From Zhengitettix transpicula (lineage: Eukaryota > Arthropoda > Insecta > Orthoptera > Tetrigidae): 64,000 nt of DNA. A model generated the notes under the pieces. It was given only the letters and a program-made list of their open reading frames with translations. It had not been told where the DNA came from and did no database searches. A program made the translations under genes and the position numbers. Shown one piece after another: positions 27,751 to 41,790 of the stretch. The stretch spans positions 287,191-351,190 of the forward strand of contig JAYJMR010000022.1 in assembly GCA_037074705.1 (NCBI GenBank), written 5' to 3'. Within the stretch, counting starts at the first letter, position 1, and every line of letters starts with the position of its first letter.

Positions 27751-28274
27751 ATATATTAATTAATATTATAGACTAAGATTTTAGAAGTGCTGGTTTGAGT
27801 AATATATATTAATTAATATTAATGGATTAAGATTTTAGAAGTGCAGGTTTGAGTAATTTTTATAAAGAACGAGTCATTTATTATGAAATAAGACTTTGTT
27901 ATTTGAAGATTCTTGGTTGGTGAAATTCCAAACTTGTCGTCGAAACGTCGAAATATTACGATATATTAATTAATATTAATGGATTAAGATTTTAGAAGTG
28001 CAGGTTTGAGTAATTTTTATAAAGAACGAGTCATTTATTATGAAATAAGACTTTGTTATTTGAAGATTCTTGGTTGGTGAAATTCAAAACTTGTCGTCGA
28101 AACGTCGAAATATTACGATATATTAATTAATATTAATGGATTAAGATTTTAGAAGTGCAGGTTTGAGTAATTTTTATAAAGAACGAGTCATTTATTAAGA
28201 AATAAGACTTTGTTATTTTTAGTTTCTTGGTTGGTGAAATTCCAAACTTGTCGTCGAAACGTCGAAATATTGGG
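27751..28274 (+). repeat. 524-bp irregular repeat unit, copy 2
   Basis: The partial monomer recurs at 27751-27803 with the same 'attatagact' change and the same junction, exactly 524 bp after copy 1. The partial monomer therefore formed once and was then copied with its neighbours. The last monomer of this copy differs (tttattaagaaataag and ttttagtttc instead of ttgaagattc), so the match ends near 28.18 kb. Confidence 0.8.
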
Positions 28275-31200
28275 ATATATTAATTAATATTAATAGATTA
28301 AGATTTTAGAAGTGCAGGTTTGAGTAATTTTTATAAAGAACGAGTCATTTATTATGAAATAAGACTTTGTTATTTTTAGTTTCTTGGTTGGTGAAATTCC
28401 AAACTTGTCGTCGAAACGTCGAAATATTGGGATATATTAATTAATATTAATAGATTAAGATTTTAGAAGTGCAGGTTTGACTAATTTTTATAAAGAACGA
28501 GTCATTTATTATGAAATAAGGCTTTGTTATTTGAAGATTCTTGGTTGGTGAAATTCCAAACTTGTCGTCGAAACGTCTAAATATTGGGATATATTAATTA
28601 ATATTAATAGATTAAGATTTTAGAAGTGCAGGTTTGACTAATTTTTATAAAGAACGAGTCATTTATTATGAAATAAGACTTTGTTATTTGAAGATTCTTG
28701 GTTGGTGAAATTCCAAACTTGTCGTCGAAACGTCGAAATATTGGGATATATTAATTAATATTAATAGATTAAGATTTTAGAAGTGCAGGTTTGAGTAATT
28801 TTTATAAAGAACGAGTCATTTATTATGAAATAAGACTTTGTTATTTTTAGTTTCTTGGTTTGTGAAATTCCAAACTTGTCGTCGAAACGTCGAAATATTG
28901 GGATATATTAATTAATATTAATAGATTAAGATTTAGAAGTGCAGGTTTGAGTAATTTTTATAAAGAACGAGTCATTTATTAAGAAATAAGACTTAGTTAT
29001 TTGAAGATTCTTGGTTGGTGAAATTCCAAACTTGTCGTCGAAACGTCGAAATATTACGATATATTAATTAATATTAATAGATTAAGATTTTAGAAGTGCA
29101 GGTTTGACTAATTTTTATAAAGAACGAGTCATTTATTATGAAATAAGACTTTGTTATTTGAAGATTCTTGGGTTGTGAAATTCCAAACTTGTCGTCGAAA
29201 CGTCGAAATATTACGATATATTAATTAATATTAATAGATTAGAATTTAGAAGTGCAGGTTTGACTAATTTTTATAAAGAACGAGTCATTTATTATGAAAT
29301 AAGACTTTGTTATTGAAGATTCTTGTTTGTGAAATTCCAAACTTGTCGTCGAAACGTCGAAATATTACGATATATTAATTAATATTAATAGATTAAGATT
29401 TTAGAAGTGCTGGTTTGAGTAATTTTTATAAAGAACGAGTCATTTATTATGAAATAAGACTTTGTTATTTTTAGTTTCTTGGTTGGTGAAATTCCAAACT
29501 TGTCGTCGAAACGTCGAAATATTGGGATATATTAATTAATATTAATAGATTAAGATTTTAGAAGTGCAGGTTTGAGTAATTTTTATAAAGAACGAGTCAT
29601 TTATTATGAAATAAGACTTTGTTATTTGAAGATTCTTGGTTGGTGAAATTCCAAACTTGTCGTCGAAACGTCGAAATATTACGATATATTAATTAATATT
29701 AATAGATTAAGATTTTAGAAGTGCAGGTTTGAGTAATTTTTATAAAGAACGAGTCATTTATTATGAAATAAGACTTTGTTATTTGAAGATTCTTGGTTGG
29801 TGAAATTCCAAACTTGTCGGCGAAACGTCGAAATATTGGGATATATTAATTAATATTAATAGATTAAGATTTTAGAAGTGCAGGTTTGAGTAATTTTTAT
29901 AAAGAACGAGTCATTTATTATGAAATAAGACTTTGTTATTTATAGTTTCTTGGTTGGTGAAATTCCAAACTTGTCGTCGAAACGTCGAAATATTGGGATA
30001 TATTAATTAATATTAATAGATTAAGATTTTATAAGTCCAGGTTTGAGTAATTTTTATAAAGAACGAGTCATTTATTATGAAATAAGACTTTGTTATTTTT
30101 AGATTCTTGGTTGGTGAAATTCCAAACTTGTCGTCGAAACGTCGAAATATTGGGATATATTGATTAATATTAATAGATTAAGATTTTAGAAGTGCAGGTT
30201 TGAGTAATTTTTATAAAGACCGAGTCATTTATTATGAAATAAGACTTTGTTATTTTTAGTTTCTTGGTTGGTGAAATTCCAAACTTGTCGTCGAAACGTC
30301 GAAATATTGGGATATATTAATTAATGCTAATAGATTAAGATTTTAGAAGTGCAGGTTTGAGTAATTTTTATAAAGAACGAGTCATTTATTATGAAATAAG
30401 ACTTTGTTATTTTTAGTTTCTTGGTTGGTGAAATTCCAAACTTGTCGTCGAAACGTCGAAATATTACGATATATTAATTAATATTAATAGATTAAGATTT
30501 TAGAAGTGCAGGTTTGAGTAATTTTTATAAAGAACGAGTCATTTATTATGAAATAAGACTTTGTTATTTGAAGATTCTTGGTTGGTGAAATTCCAAACTT
30601 GTCGGCGAAACGTCGAAATATTGGGATATATTAATTAATATTAATAGATTAAGATTTTAGAAGTGCAGGTTTGAGTAATTTTTATAAAGAACGAATCATT
30701 TATTATGAAATAAGACTTTGTTATTTTTAGTTTCTTGGTTGGTGAAATTCAAACTTGTCGTCGAAACGTCGAAATATTGGGATATATTAATTAATATTAA
30801 TAGATTAAGATTTTATAAGTCCAGGTTTGAGTAATTTTTATAAAGAACGAGTCATTTATTATGAAATAAGACTATGTTATTTTTAGATTCTTGGTTGGTG
30901 AAATTCCAAACTTGTCGTCGAAACGTCGAAATATTGGGATATATTAATTAATATTAATAGATTAAGATTTTAGAAGTGCAGGTTTGAGTAATTTTTATAA
31001 AGAACGAGTCATTTATTATGAAATAAGACTTTGTTATTTTTAGATTCTTGGTTGGTGAAATTCCAAACTTGTCGTCGAAACGTCGAAATATTACGATATA
31101 TTAATTAATAATAATAGATTAAGATTTTAGAACTGCAGGTTTGAGTAATTTTTATAAAGAATGAGTCATTTATTATGAAATAAGACTTTGTTATTTTTAG

Positions 31201-32897
31201 ATTCTTGGTTGGTGAAATTCCAAACTTGTCGTCGAAACGTCGAAATATTACGATATATTAATTAATATTAATGGATTAAGATTTTAGAAGTGCAGGTTTG
31301 AGTAATTTTTATAAAGAACGAGTCATTTATTATGAAATAAGACTTTGTTATTTTTAGTTTCTTGGTTGGTGAAATTCCACACTTGTCGTCGAAACGTCGA
31401 AATATTGGGATATATTAATTAATATTAATAGATTAAGATTTTAGAAGTGCAGGTTTGAGTAATTTTTATAAAGAACGAGTCATTTATTATGAAATAAGGC
31501 TTTGTTAGTTGAAGATTCTTGGTTGGTGAAATTCCAAACTTGTCGTCGAAACGTCGAAATATTGGGATATATTAATTAATATTAATAGATTAAGATTTTA
31601 GAAGTGCAGGTTTGACTAGTTTTTATAAAGAACGAGTCATTTATTATGAAATAAGACTTTGTTATTTGAAGATTCTTGGTTGGTGAAATTCCAAACTTGT
31701 CGTCGAAACGTCGAAATATTGGGATATATTAATTAATATTAATAGATTAAGATTTTAGAAGTGCAGGTTTGAGTAATTTTTATAAAGAACGAGTCATTTA
31801 TTATGAAATAAGACTTTGTTATTTTTAGTTTCTTGGTTGTGAAATTCCAAACTTGTCGTCGAAACGTCGAAATATTGGGATATATTAATTAATATTAATA
31901 GATTAAGATTTTAGAAGTGCAGGTTTGAGTAATTTTTATAAAGAACGAGTCATTTATTAAGAAATAAGACTTAGTTATTTGAAGATTCTTGTTGGTGAAA
32001 TTCCAAACTTGTCGTCGAAACGTCGAAATATTACGATATATTAATTAATATTAATAGATTAAGATTTTAGAAGTGCAGGTTTGACTAATTTTTATAAAGA
32101 ACGAGTCATTTATTATGAAATAAGACTTTGTTATTTTAAGTTTCTTGGTTGGTGAAATTCCAAACTTGTCGTCGAAACGTCGAAATATTACGATATATTA
32201 ATTAATATTAATAAATTAAGATTTTAGAAGTGCAGGTTTGAGTATTTTTTATAAAGAACGAGTCATTTATTATGAAATAAGACTTTGTTATTTTTAGTTT
32301 CTTGGTTGGTGAAATTCCAAACTTGTCGTCGAAACGTCGAAATATTGGGATATATTAATTAATATTAATAGATTAAGATTTTAGAAGTGCAGGTTTGAGT
32401 AATTTTTATAAAGAACGAGTCATTTATTATGAAATAAGACTTTGTTATTTTTAGTTTCTTGGTTGGTGAAATTTCAAACTTGTCGTCGAAACGGAAATAT
32501 TGGGATATATTAATTAATATTAATAGATTAAGATTTTAGAAGTGCAGGTTTGACTAATTTTTATAAAGAACGAGTCATTTATTATGAAATAAGACTTTGT
32601 TATTTGAAGATTCTTGGTTGGTGAAATTCCAAACTTGTCGTCGAAACGTCGAAATATTGGGATATATTAATTAATATTAATAGATTAAGATTTTAGAAGT
32701 GCAGGTTTGAGTAATTTTTATAAAGAACGAGTCATTTATTATGAAATAAGACTTTGTTATTTTTAGTTTCTTGGTTGGTGAAATTCCAAACTTGTCGTCG
32801 AAACGTCGAAATATTGGGATATATTAATTAATATTAATAGATTAAGATTTTAGAAGTGCAGGTTTGAGTAATTTTTATAAAGAACGAGTCATTTATT

Positions 32898-33450
32898 AAG
32901 AAATAAGACTTAGTTATTTGAAGATTCTTTGTTGGTGAAATTCCAAACTTGTCGTCGAAACGTCGAAATATTACGATATATTAATTAATATTAATAGATT
33001 AAGATTTTAGAAGTGCAGGTTTGACTAATTTTTATAAAGAACGAGTCATTTATTATGAAATAAGACTTTGTTATTTGAAGATTCTTGGGTTGTGAAATTC
33101 CAAACTTGTCGTCGAAACGTCGAAATATTACGATATATTAATTAATATTAATAGATTAAGAATTTAGAAGTGCAGGTTTGACTAATTTTTATAAAGAACG
33201 AGTCATTTATTATGAAATAAGACTTTGTTATTTGAAGATTCTTGGTTGGTGAAATTCCAAACTTGTCGTCGAAACGTCGAAATATTACGATATATTAATT
33301 AATATTAATAGATTAAGATTTTAGAAGTGCTGGTTTGAGTAATTTTTAAAAGGAACGAGTCATTTATTATGAAATAAGACTTTGTTATTTTTAGTTTCTT
33401 GGTTGGTGAAATTCCAAACTTGTCGTCGAAACGTCGAAATATTGGGATAT
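32898..33450 (+). repeat. Domain C block duplication, source or copy 1
   Basis: The markers 'aagaaataagacttag' at 32898, 'attcttgggttgtg' at 33081 and 'aagaattta' at 33158 recur in the same order at 37295, 37478 and 37555, all at an offset of 4,397 bp (28 monomers plus one inserted base, seen as 'aaaggaacg' near 36,335). A related set lies near 28,981-29,230. The direction of copying cannot be told. Confidence 0.75.
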
Positions 33451-36400
33451 ATTAATTAATATTAATAGATTAAGATTTTAGAAGTGCAGGTTTGAGTAAT
33501 TTTTATAAAGAACGAGTCATTTATTATGAAATAAGACTTTGTTATTTTTAGATTCTTGGTTGGTGAAATTCCAAACTTGTCGTCGAAACGTCGAAATATT
33601 GGGATATATTAATTAATATTAATAGATTAAGATTTTAGAAGTGCAGGTTTGAGTAATTTTTATAAAGAACGAGTCATTTATTATGAAATAAGACTTTGTT
33701 ATTTTTAGTTTCTTGGTTGGTGAAATTCCAAACTTGTCGTCGAAACGTCGAAATATTGGGATATATTAATTAATATTAATAAATTAAGATTTTATAAGTC
33801 CAGGTTTGAGTAATTTTTATAAAGAACGAGTCATTTATTATGAAATAAGACTTTGTTATTTTTAGATTCTTGGTTGGTGAAATTCCAAACTTGTCGTCGA
33901 AACGTCGAAATATTGGGATATATTAATTAATATTAATAGATTAAGATTTTAGAAGTGCAGGTTTGAGTAATTTTTATAAAGAACGAGTCATTTATTATGA
34001 AATAAGACTTTGTTATTTTTAGATTCTTGGTTGGTGAAATTCCAAACTTGTCGTCGAAACGTTGAAATATTACTATATATTAATTAATAATAATAGATTA
34101 AGATTTTAGTAGTGCAGGTTTGAGTAATTTTTATAAAGAACGAGTCATTTATTATGAAATAAGACTTTGTTATTTTTAGATTCTTGGTTGGTGAAATTCC
34201 AAACTTGTCGTCGAAACGTCGAAATATTACGATATATTAATTAATATTAATAGATTAAGATTTAAGAAGTGCAGGTTTGAGTAATTTTTATAAAGAACGA
34301 GTCATTTATTATGAAATAAGACTTTGTTATTTTTAGTTTCTTGGTTGGTGAAATTCCACACTTGTCGTCGAAACGTCGAAATATTGGGATATATTAATTA
34401 ATATTAATAGATTAAGATTTTAGAAGTGCAGGTTTGAGTAATTTTTATAAAGAACGAGTCATTTATTATGAAATAAGACTTTGTTATTTTTAGATTCTTG
34501 GTTGGTGAAATTCCAAACTTGTCGTCGAAACGTCGAAATATTACGATATATTAATTAATATTAATAGATTAAGATTTTAGAAGTGCAGGTTTGAGTAATT
34601 TTTATAAAGAACGAGTCATTTATTATGAAATAAGACTTTGTTATTTTTAGATTCTTGGTTTGTGAAATTCCAAACTTGTCGTCGAAACGTCGAAATATTA
34701 CGATATATTAATTAATATTAATAGATTAAGATTTTAGAAGTGCAGGTTTGAGTAATTTTTATAAAGAACGAGTCATTTATTATGAAATAAGACTTTGTTA
34801 TTTTTAGTTTCTTGGTTGGTGAAATTCCAAACTTTTCGTCGAAACGTCGAAATATTACGATATATTAATTAATATTAATAGATTAAGATTTTAGAAGTGC
34901 AGGTTTGAGTAATTTTTATAAAGAACGAGTCATTTATTATGAAATAAGACTTTGTTATTTTTAGTTTCTTGGTTGGTGAAATTCCAAACTTGTCGTCGAA
35001 ACGTCGAAATATTGGGATATATTAATTAATATTAATAGATTAAGATTTTAGAAGTGCAGGTTTGAGTAATTTTTATAAAGAACGAGTCATTTATTATGAA
35101 ATAAGACTTTGTTATTTTTAGTTTCTTGGTTGGTGAAATTCCAAACTTGTCGTCGAAACGTCGAAATATTACGATATATTAATTAATATTAATAGATTAA
35201 GATTTTAGAAGTGCAGGTTTGAGTAATTTATATAAAGAACGAGTCATTTATTATGAAATAAGACTTTGTTATTTGAAGATTCTTGGTTGGTGAAATTCCA
35301 AACTTGTCGTCGAAACGTCGAAATATTGGGATATATTAATTAATATTAATAGATTAAGATTTTAGAAGTGCAGGTTTGAGTAATTTATATAAAGAACGAG
35401 TCATTTATTATGAAATAAGACTTTGTTATTTTTAGATTCTTGGTTGGTGAAATTCCAAACTTGTCTTCGAAACGTCGAAATATTACGATATATTAATTAA
35501 TATTAATAGATTAAGATTTTAGAAGTGCAGGTTTGAGTAATTTTTATAAACAACGAGTCATTTATTATGAAATAAGACTTTGTTATTTTTAGATTCTTGG
35601 TTGGTGAAATTCCAAACTTGTCGTCGAAACGTCGAAATATTACGATATATTAATTAATATTAATAGATTAAGATTTTAGAAGTGCAGGTTTGAGTAATTT
35701 TTATAAAGAACGAGTCATTTATTATGAAATAAGACTTTGTTATTTTTAGTTTCTTGGTTGGTGAAATTCCAAACTTGTCGTCGAAACGTCGAAATATTGG
35801 GATATATTAATTAATATTAATAGATTAAGATTTTAGAAGTGCAGGTTTGAGTAATTTTTATAAAGAACGAGTCATTTATTATGAAATAAGACTTTGTTAT
35901 TTTTAGTTTCTTGGTTGGTGAAATTCCAAACTTGTCGTCGAAACGTCGAAATATTACGATATATTAATTAATATTAATGGATTAAGATTTTAGAAGTGCA
36001 GGTTTGAGTAATTTTTATAAAGAACGAGTCATTTATTATGAAATAAGACTTTGTTATTTGAAGATTCTTGGTTGGTGAAATTCCAAACTTGTCGTCGAAA
36101 CGTCGAAATATTACGATATATTAATTAATATTAATGGATTAAGATTTTAGAAGTGCAGGTTTGAGTAATTTTTATAAAGAACGAGTCATTTATTAAGAAA
36201 TAAGACTTAGTTATTTGAAGATTCTTGGTTGGTGAAATTCCAAACTTGTCGTCGAAACGTCGAAATATTACGACATATTAATTAATATTAATGGATTAAG
36301 ATTTTAGAAGTGCAGGTTTGAGTAATTTTTATAAAGGAACGAGTCATTTATTATGAAATAAGACTTTGTTATTTGAAGATTCTTGGTTGGTGAAATTCCA

Positions 36401-37294
36401 AACTTGTCGTCGAAACGTCGAAATATTGGGATATATTAATTAATATTAATAGATTAAGATTTTAGAAGTGCTGGTTTGAGTAATTTTTATAAAGAACGAG
36501 TCATTTATAATGAATTAAGACTTTGTTATTTGAAGATTCTTGGTTGGTGAAATTCCAAACTTGTCGTCGAAACGTCGAAATATTACGATATATTAATTAA
36601 TATTAATAGATTAAGATTTTAGAAGTGCAGGTTTGAGTAATTTTTATAAAGAACGAGTCATTTATTATGAAATAAGACTTTGTTATTTTTAGTTTCTTGG
36701 TTGGTGAAATTCCAAACTTGTCGTCGAAACGTCGAAATATTGGGATATATTAATTAATAGTAATAGATTAAGATTTTAGAAGTGCAGGTTTGACTAATTT
36801 TTATAAAGAACGAGTCATTTATTATGAAATAAGGCTTTGTTATTTGAAGATTCTTGGTTGGTGAAATTCCAAACTTGTCGTCGAAACGTCGAAATATTGG
36901 GATATATTAATTAATATTAATAGATTAAGATTTTAGAAGTGCAGGTTTGACTAATTTTTATAAAGAACGAGTCATTTATTATGAAATAAGACTTTGTTAT
37001 TTGAAGATTCTTGGTTGGTGAAATTCCAAACTTGTCGTCGAAACGTCGAAATATTGGGATATATTAATTAATATTAATAGATTAAGATTTTAGAAGTGCA
37101 GGTTTGAGTAATTTTTATAAAGAACGAGTCATTTATTATGAAATAAGACTTTGTTATTTTTAGTTTCTTGGTTGGTGAAATTCCAAACTTGTCGTCGAAA
37201 CGTCGAAATATTGGGATATATTAATTAATATTAATAGATTAAGATTTTAGAAGTGCAGGTTTGAGTAATTTTTATAAAGAACGAGTCATTTATT

Positions 37295-37847
37295 AAGAAA
37301 TAAAACTTAGTTATTTGAAGATTCTTGGTTGGTGAAATTCCAAACTTGTCGTCGAAACGTCGAAATATTACGATATATTAATTAATATTAATAGATTAAG
37401 ATTTTAGAAGTGCAGGTTTGACTAATTTTTATAAAGAACGAGTCATTTATTATGAAATAAGACTTTGTTATTTGAAGATTCTTGGGTTGTGAAATTCCAA
37501 ACTTGTCGTCGAAACGTCGAAATATTACGATATATTAATTAATATTAATAGATTAAGAATTTAGAAGTGCAGGTTTGACTAATTTTTATAAAGAACGAGT
37601 CATTTATTATGAAATAAGACTTTGTTATTTGAAGATTCTTGGTTGGTGAAATTCCAAACTTGTCGTCGAAACGTCGAAATATTACGCTTTATTAATTAAT
37701 ATTAATAGATTAAGATTTTAGAAGTGCTGGTTTGAGTAATTTTTATAAAGAACGAGTCATTTATTATGAAATAAGACTTTGTTATTTTTAGTATCTTGGT
37801 TGGTGAAATTCCAAACTTGTCGTCGAAACGTCGAAATATTGGGATAT
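37295..37847 (+). repeat. Domain C block duplication, copy 2
   Basis: This is the partner of 32,898-33,450. A change near 37,686 ('acgctttatt' for 'acgatatatt') is private to this copy. The first marker also stands at 36195, 21 monomers (3,297 bp) after 32898; other markers (gtcttcg at 35463 and 38761, 'ataaacaacg' near 35,547 and 38,845) share the 21-monomer offset. Overlapping duplications of different lengths have therefore acted here. Confidence 0.7.
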
Positions 37848-40800
37848 ATTAATTAATATTAATAGATTTAGATTTTAGAAGTGCAGGTTTGAGTAATTTT
37901 TATAAAGAACGAGTCATTTATTATGAAATAAGACTTTGTTATTTTTAGATTCTTGGTTGGTGAAATTCCAAACTTGTCGTCGAAACGTCGAAATATTACG
38001 ATATATTAATTAATATTAATAGATTAAGATTTTAGAAGTGCAGGTTTGAGTAATTTTTATAAAGAACGAGTCATTTATTATGAAATAAGACTTTGTTATT
38101 TTTAGATTCTTGGTTTGTGAAATTCCAAACTTGTCGTCGAAACGTCGAAATATTACGATATATTATTTAATATTAATAGATTAAGATTTTAGAAGTGCAG
38201 GTTTGAGTAATTTTTATAAAGAACGAGTCATTTATTATGAAATAAGACTTTGTTATTTTTAGTTTCTTGGTTGGTGAAATTCCAAACTTGTCGTCGAAAC
38301 GTCGAAATATTGGGATATATTAATTAATATTAATAGATTAAGATTTTAGAAGTGCAGGTTTGAGTAATTTTTATAAAGAACGAGTCATTTATTATGAAAT
38401 AAGACTTTGTTATTTTTAGTTTCTTGTTTGGTGAAATTCCAAACTTGTCGTCGAAACGTCGAAATATTACGATATATTAATTAATATTAATAGATTAAGA
38501 TTTTAGAAGTGCAGGTTTGAGTAATTTTTATAAAGAACGAGTCATTTATTATGAAATAAGACTTTGTTATTTGAAGAATCTTGGTTGGTGAAATTCCAAA
38601 CTTGTCGTCGAAACGTCGAAATATTGGGATATATTAATTAATATTAATAGATTAAGATTTTAGAAGTGCAGGTTTGAGTAATTTTTATAAAGAACGAGTC
38701 ATTTATTATGAAATAAGACTTTGTTATTTTTAGATTCTTGGTTGGTGAAATTCCAAACTTGTCTTCGAAACGTCGAAATATTACGATATATTAATTAATA
38801 TTAATAGATTAAGATTTTAGAAGTGCAGGTTTGAGTAATTTTTATAAACAACGAGTCATTTATTATGAAATAAGACTTTGTTATTTTTAGATTCTTGGTT
38901 GGTGAAATTCCAAACTTGTCGTCGAAACGTCGAAATATTACGATATATTAATTAATATTAATAGATTAAGATTTTAGAAGTGCAGGTTTGAGTAATTTTT
39001 ATAAAGAACGAGTCATTTATTATGAAATAAGACTTTGTTATTTTTAGTTTCTTGGTTGGTGAAATTCCAAACTTGTCGTCGAAACGTCGAAATATTGGGA
39101 TATATTAATTAATATTAATAGATTAAGATTTTATAAGTGCAGGTTTGAGTAATTTTTATAAAGAACGAGTCATTTATTATGAAATAAGACTTTGTTATTT
39201 TTAGATTCTTGGTTGGTGAAATTCCAAACTTGTCGTCGAAACGTCGAAATATTGGGATATATTAATTAATATTAATAGATTAAGATTTTAGAAGTGCAGG
39301 TTTGAGTAATTTTTATAAAGAACGAGTCATTTATTATGAAATAAGACTTTGTTATTTTTAGATTCTTGGTTGGTGAAATTCCAAACTTGTCGTCGAAACG
39401 TCGAAATATTACGATATATTAATTAATAATAATAGATTAAGATTTTAGAAGTGCAGGTTTGAGTAATTTTTATAAAGAACGAGTCATTTATTATGAAATA
39501 TGACTTTGTTATTTTTAGATTCTTGGTTGGTGAAATTCCAAACTTGTCGTCGAAACGTCGAAATATTACGATATATTAATTAATATTAATAGATTAAGAT
39601 TTTAGAAGTGCAGGTTTGAGTAATTTTTATAAAGAACGAGTCATTTATTATGAAATAAGACTTTGTTATTTTTAGTTTCTTGGTTGGTGAAATTCCAAAC
39701 TTGTCGTCGAAACGTCGAAATATTGGGATATATTAATTAATATTAATAGATTAAGATTTTAGAACTGCAGGTTTGAGTAATTTTTATAAAGAACGAGTCA
39801 TTTATTATGAAATAAGACTTTGTTATTTTTAGATTCTTGGTTGGTGAAATTCCAAACTTGTCTTCGAAACGTCGAAATATTACGATATATTAATTAATAT
39901 TAATAGATTAAGATTTTAGAAGTGCAGGTTTGAGTAATTTTTATAAAGAACGAGTCATTTATTATGAAATAAGACTTTGTTATTTTTAGATTCTTGGTTT
40001 GTGAAATTCCAAACTTGTCGTCGAAACGTCGAAATATTACGATATATTAATTAATATTAATAGATTAAGATTTTAGAAGTGCAGGTTTGAGTAATTTTTA
40101 TAAAGAACGAGTCATTTATTATGAAATAAGACTTTGTTATTTTTAGTTTCTTGGTTGGTGAAATTCCAAACTTGTCGTCAAAACGTCGAAATATTACGAT
40201 ATATTAATTAATATTAATAGATTAAGATTTTAGAAGTGCAGGTTTGAGTAATTTTTATAAAGAACGAGTCATTTATTATGAAATAAGACTTTGTTATTTT
40301 TAGTTTCTTGGTTGGTGAAATTCCAAACTTGTCGGTCAAACGTCGAAATATTGGGATATATTAATTAATATTAATAGATTAAGGTTTTAGAAGTGCAGGT
40401 TTGAGTAATTTTTATAAAGAACGAGTCATTTATTATGAAATAAGACTTTGTTATTTTAAGTTTCTTGGTTGGTGAAATTCCAAACTTGTCGTCGAAACGT
40501 CGAAATATTACGATATATTAATTAATATTAATAGATTAAGATTTTAGAAGTGCAGGTTTGAGTAATTTTTATAAAGAACGAGTCATTTATTATGAAATAA
40601 GACTTTGTTATTTGAAGATTCTTGGTTGGTGAAATTCCAAACTTGTCGTCGAAACGTCGAAATATTGGGATATATTAATTAATATTAATAGATTAAGATT
40701 TTAGAACTGCAGGTTTGAGTAATTTTTATAAAGAACGAGTCATTTATTATGAAATAAGACTTTGTTATTTTTAGATTCTTGGTTGGTGAAATTCCAAACT

Positions 40801-41790
40801 TGTCTTCGAAAAGTCGAAATATTACGATATATTAATTAATATTAATAGATTAAGATTTTAGAAGTGCAGGTTTGAGTAATTTTTATAAAGAACGAGTCAT
40901 TTATTATGAAATAAGACTTTGTTATTTTTAGATTCTTGGTTGGTGAAATTCCAAACTTATCGTCGAAACGTCGAAATATTACGATATATTAATTAATATT
41001 AATAGATTAAGATTTTAGAAGTGCAGGTTTGAGTAATTTTTATAAAGAACGAGTCATTTATTATGAAATAAGACTTTGTTATTTTTAGTTTCTTGGTTGG
41101 TGAAATTCCAAACTTGTCGTCGAAACGTCGAAATATTGGGATATATTAATTAATATTAATAGATTAAGATTTTAGAAGTGCAGGTTTGAGTAATTTTTAT
41201 AAAGAACGAGTCATTTATTATGAAATAAGACTTTGTTATTTTTAGATTCTTGGTTGGTGAAATTCCAAACTTGTCGTCGAAACGTCGAAATATTGGGATA
41301 TATTAATTAATATTAATAGATTAAGATTTTAGAAGTGCAGGTTTGAGTAATTTTTATAAAGAACGAGTCATTTATTATGAAATAAGACTTTGTTATTTTT
41401 AGATTCTTGGTTGGTGAAATTCCAAACTTGTCGTCGAAACGTCGAAATATTACGATATATTAATTAATATTAATAGATTAAGATTTTAGAAGTGCAGGTT
41501 TGAGTAATTTTTATAAAGAACGAGTCATTTATTATGAAATAAGACTTTGTTATTTTTAGTTTCTTGGTTGGTGAAATTCCAAACTTGTCGTCGAAACGTC
41601 GAAATATTGGGATATATTAATTAATATTAATAGATTAAGATTTTAGAAGTGCAGGTTTGAGTAATTTTTATAAAGAACGAGTCATTTATTATGAAATAAG
41701 ACTTTGTTATTTTTAGTTTCTTGGTTGGTGAAATTCCAAACTTGTCGTCGAAACGTCGAAATATTGGGATATATTAATTAATATTAATAG

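Noticed and set aside
27227..27803. Transposon insertion at the irregular monomers
   Set aside because: The irregular 53-bp pieces are wholly monomer sequence (positions 85-138). There is no foreign sequence, terminal inverted repeat or target-site duplication.
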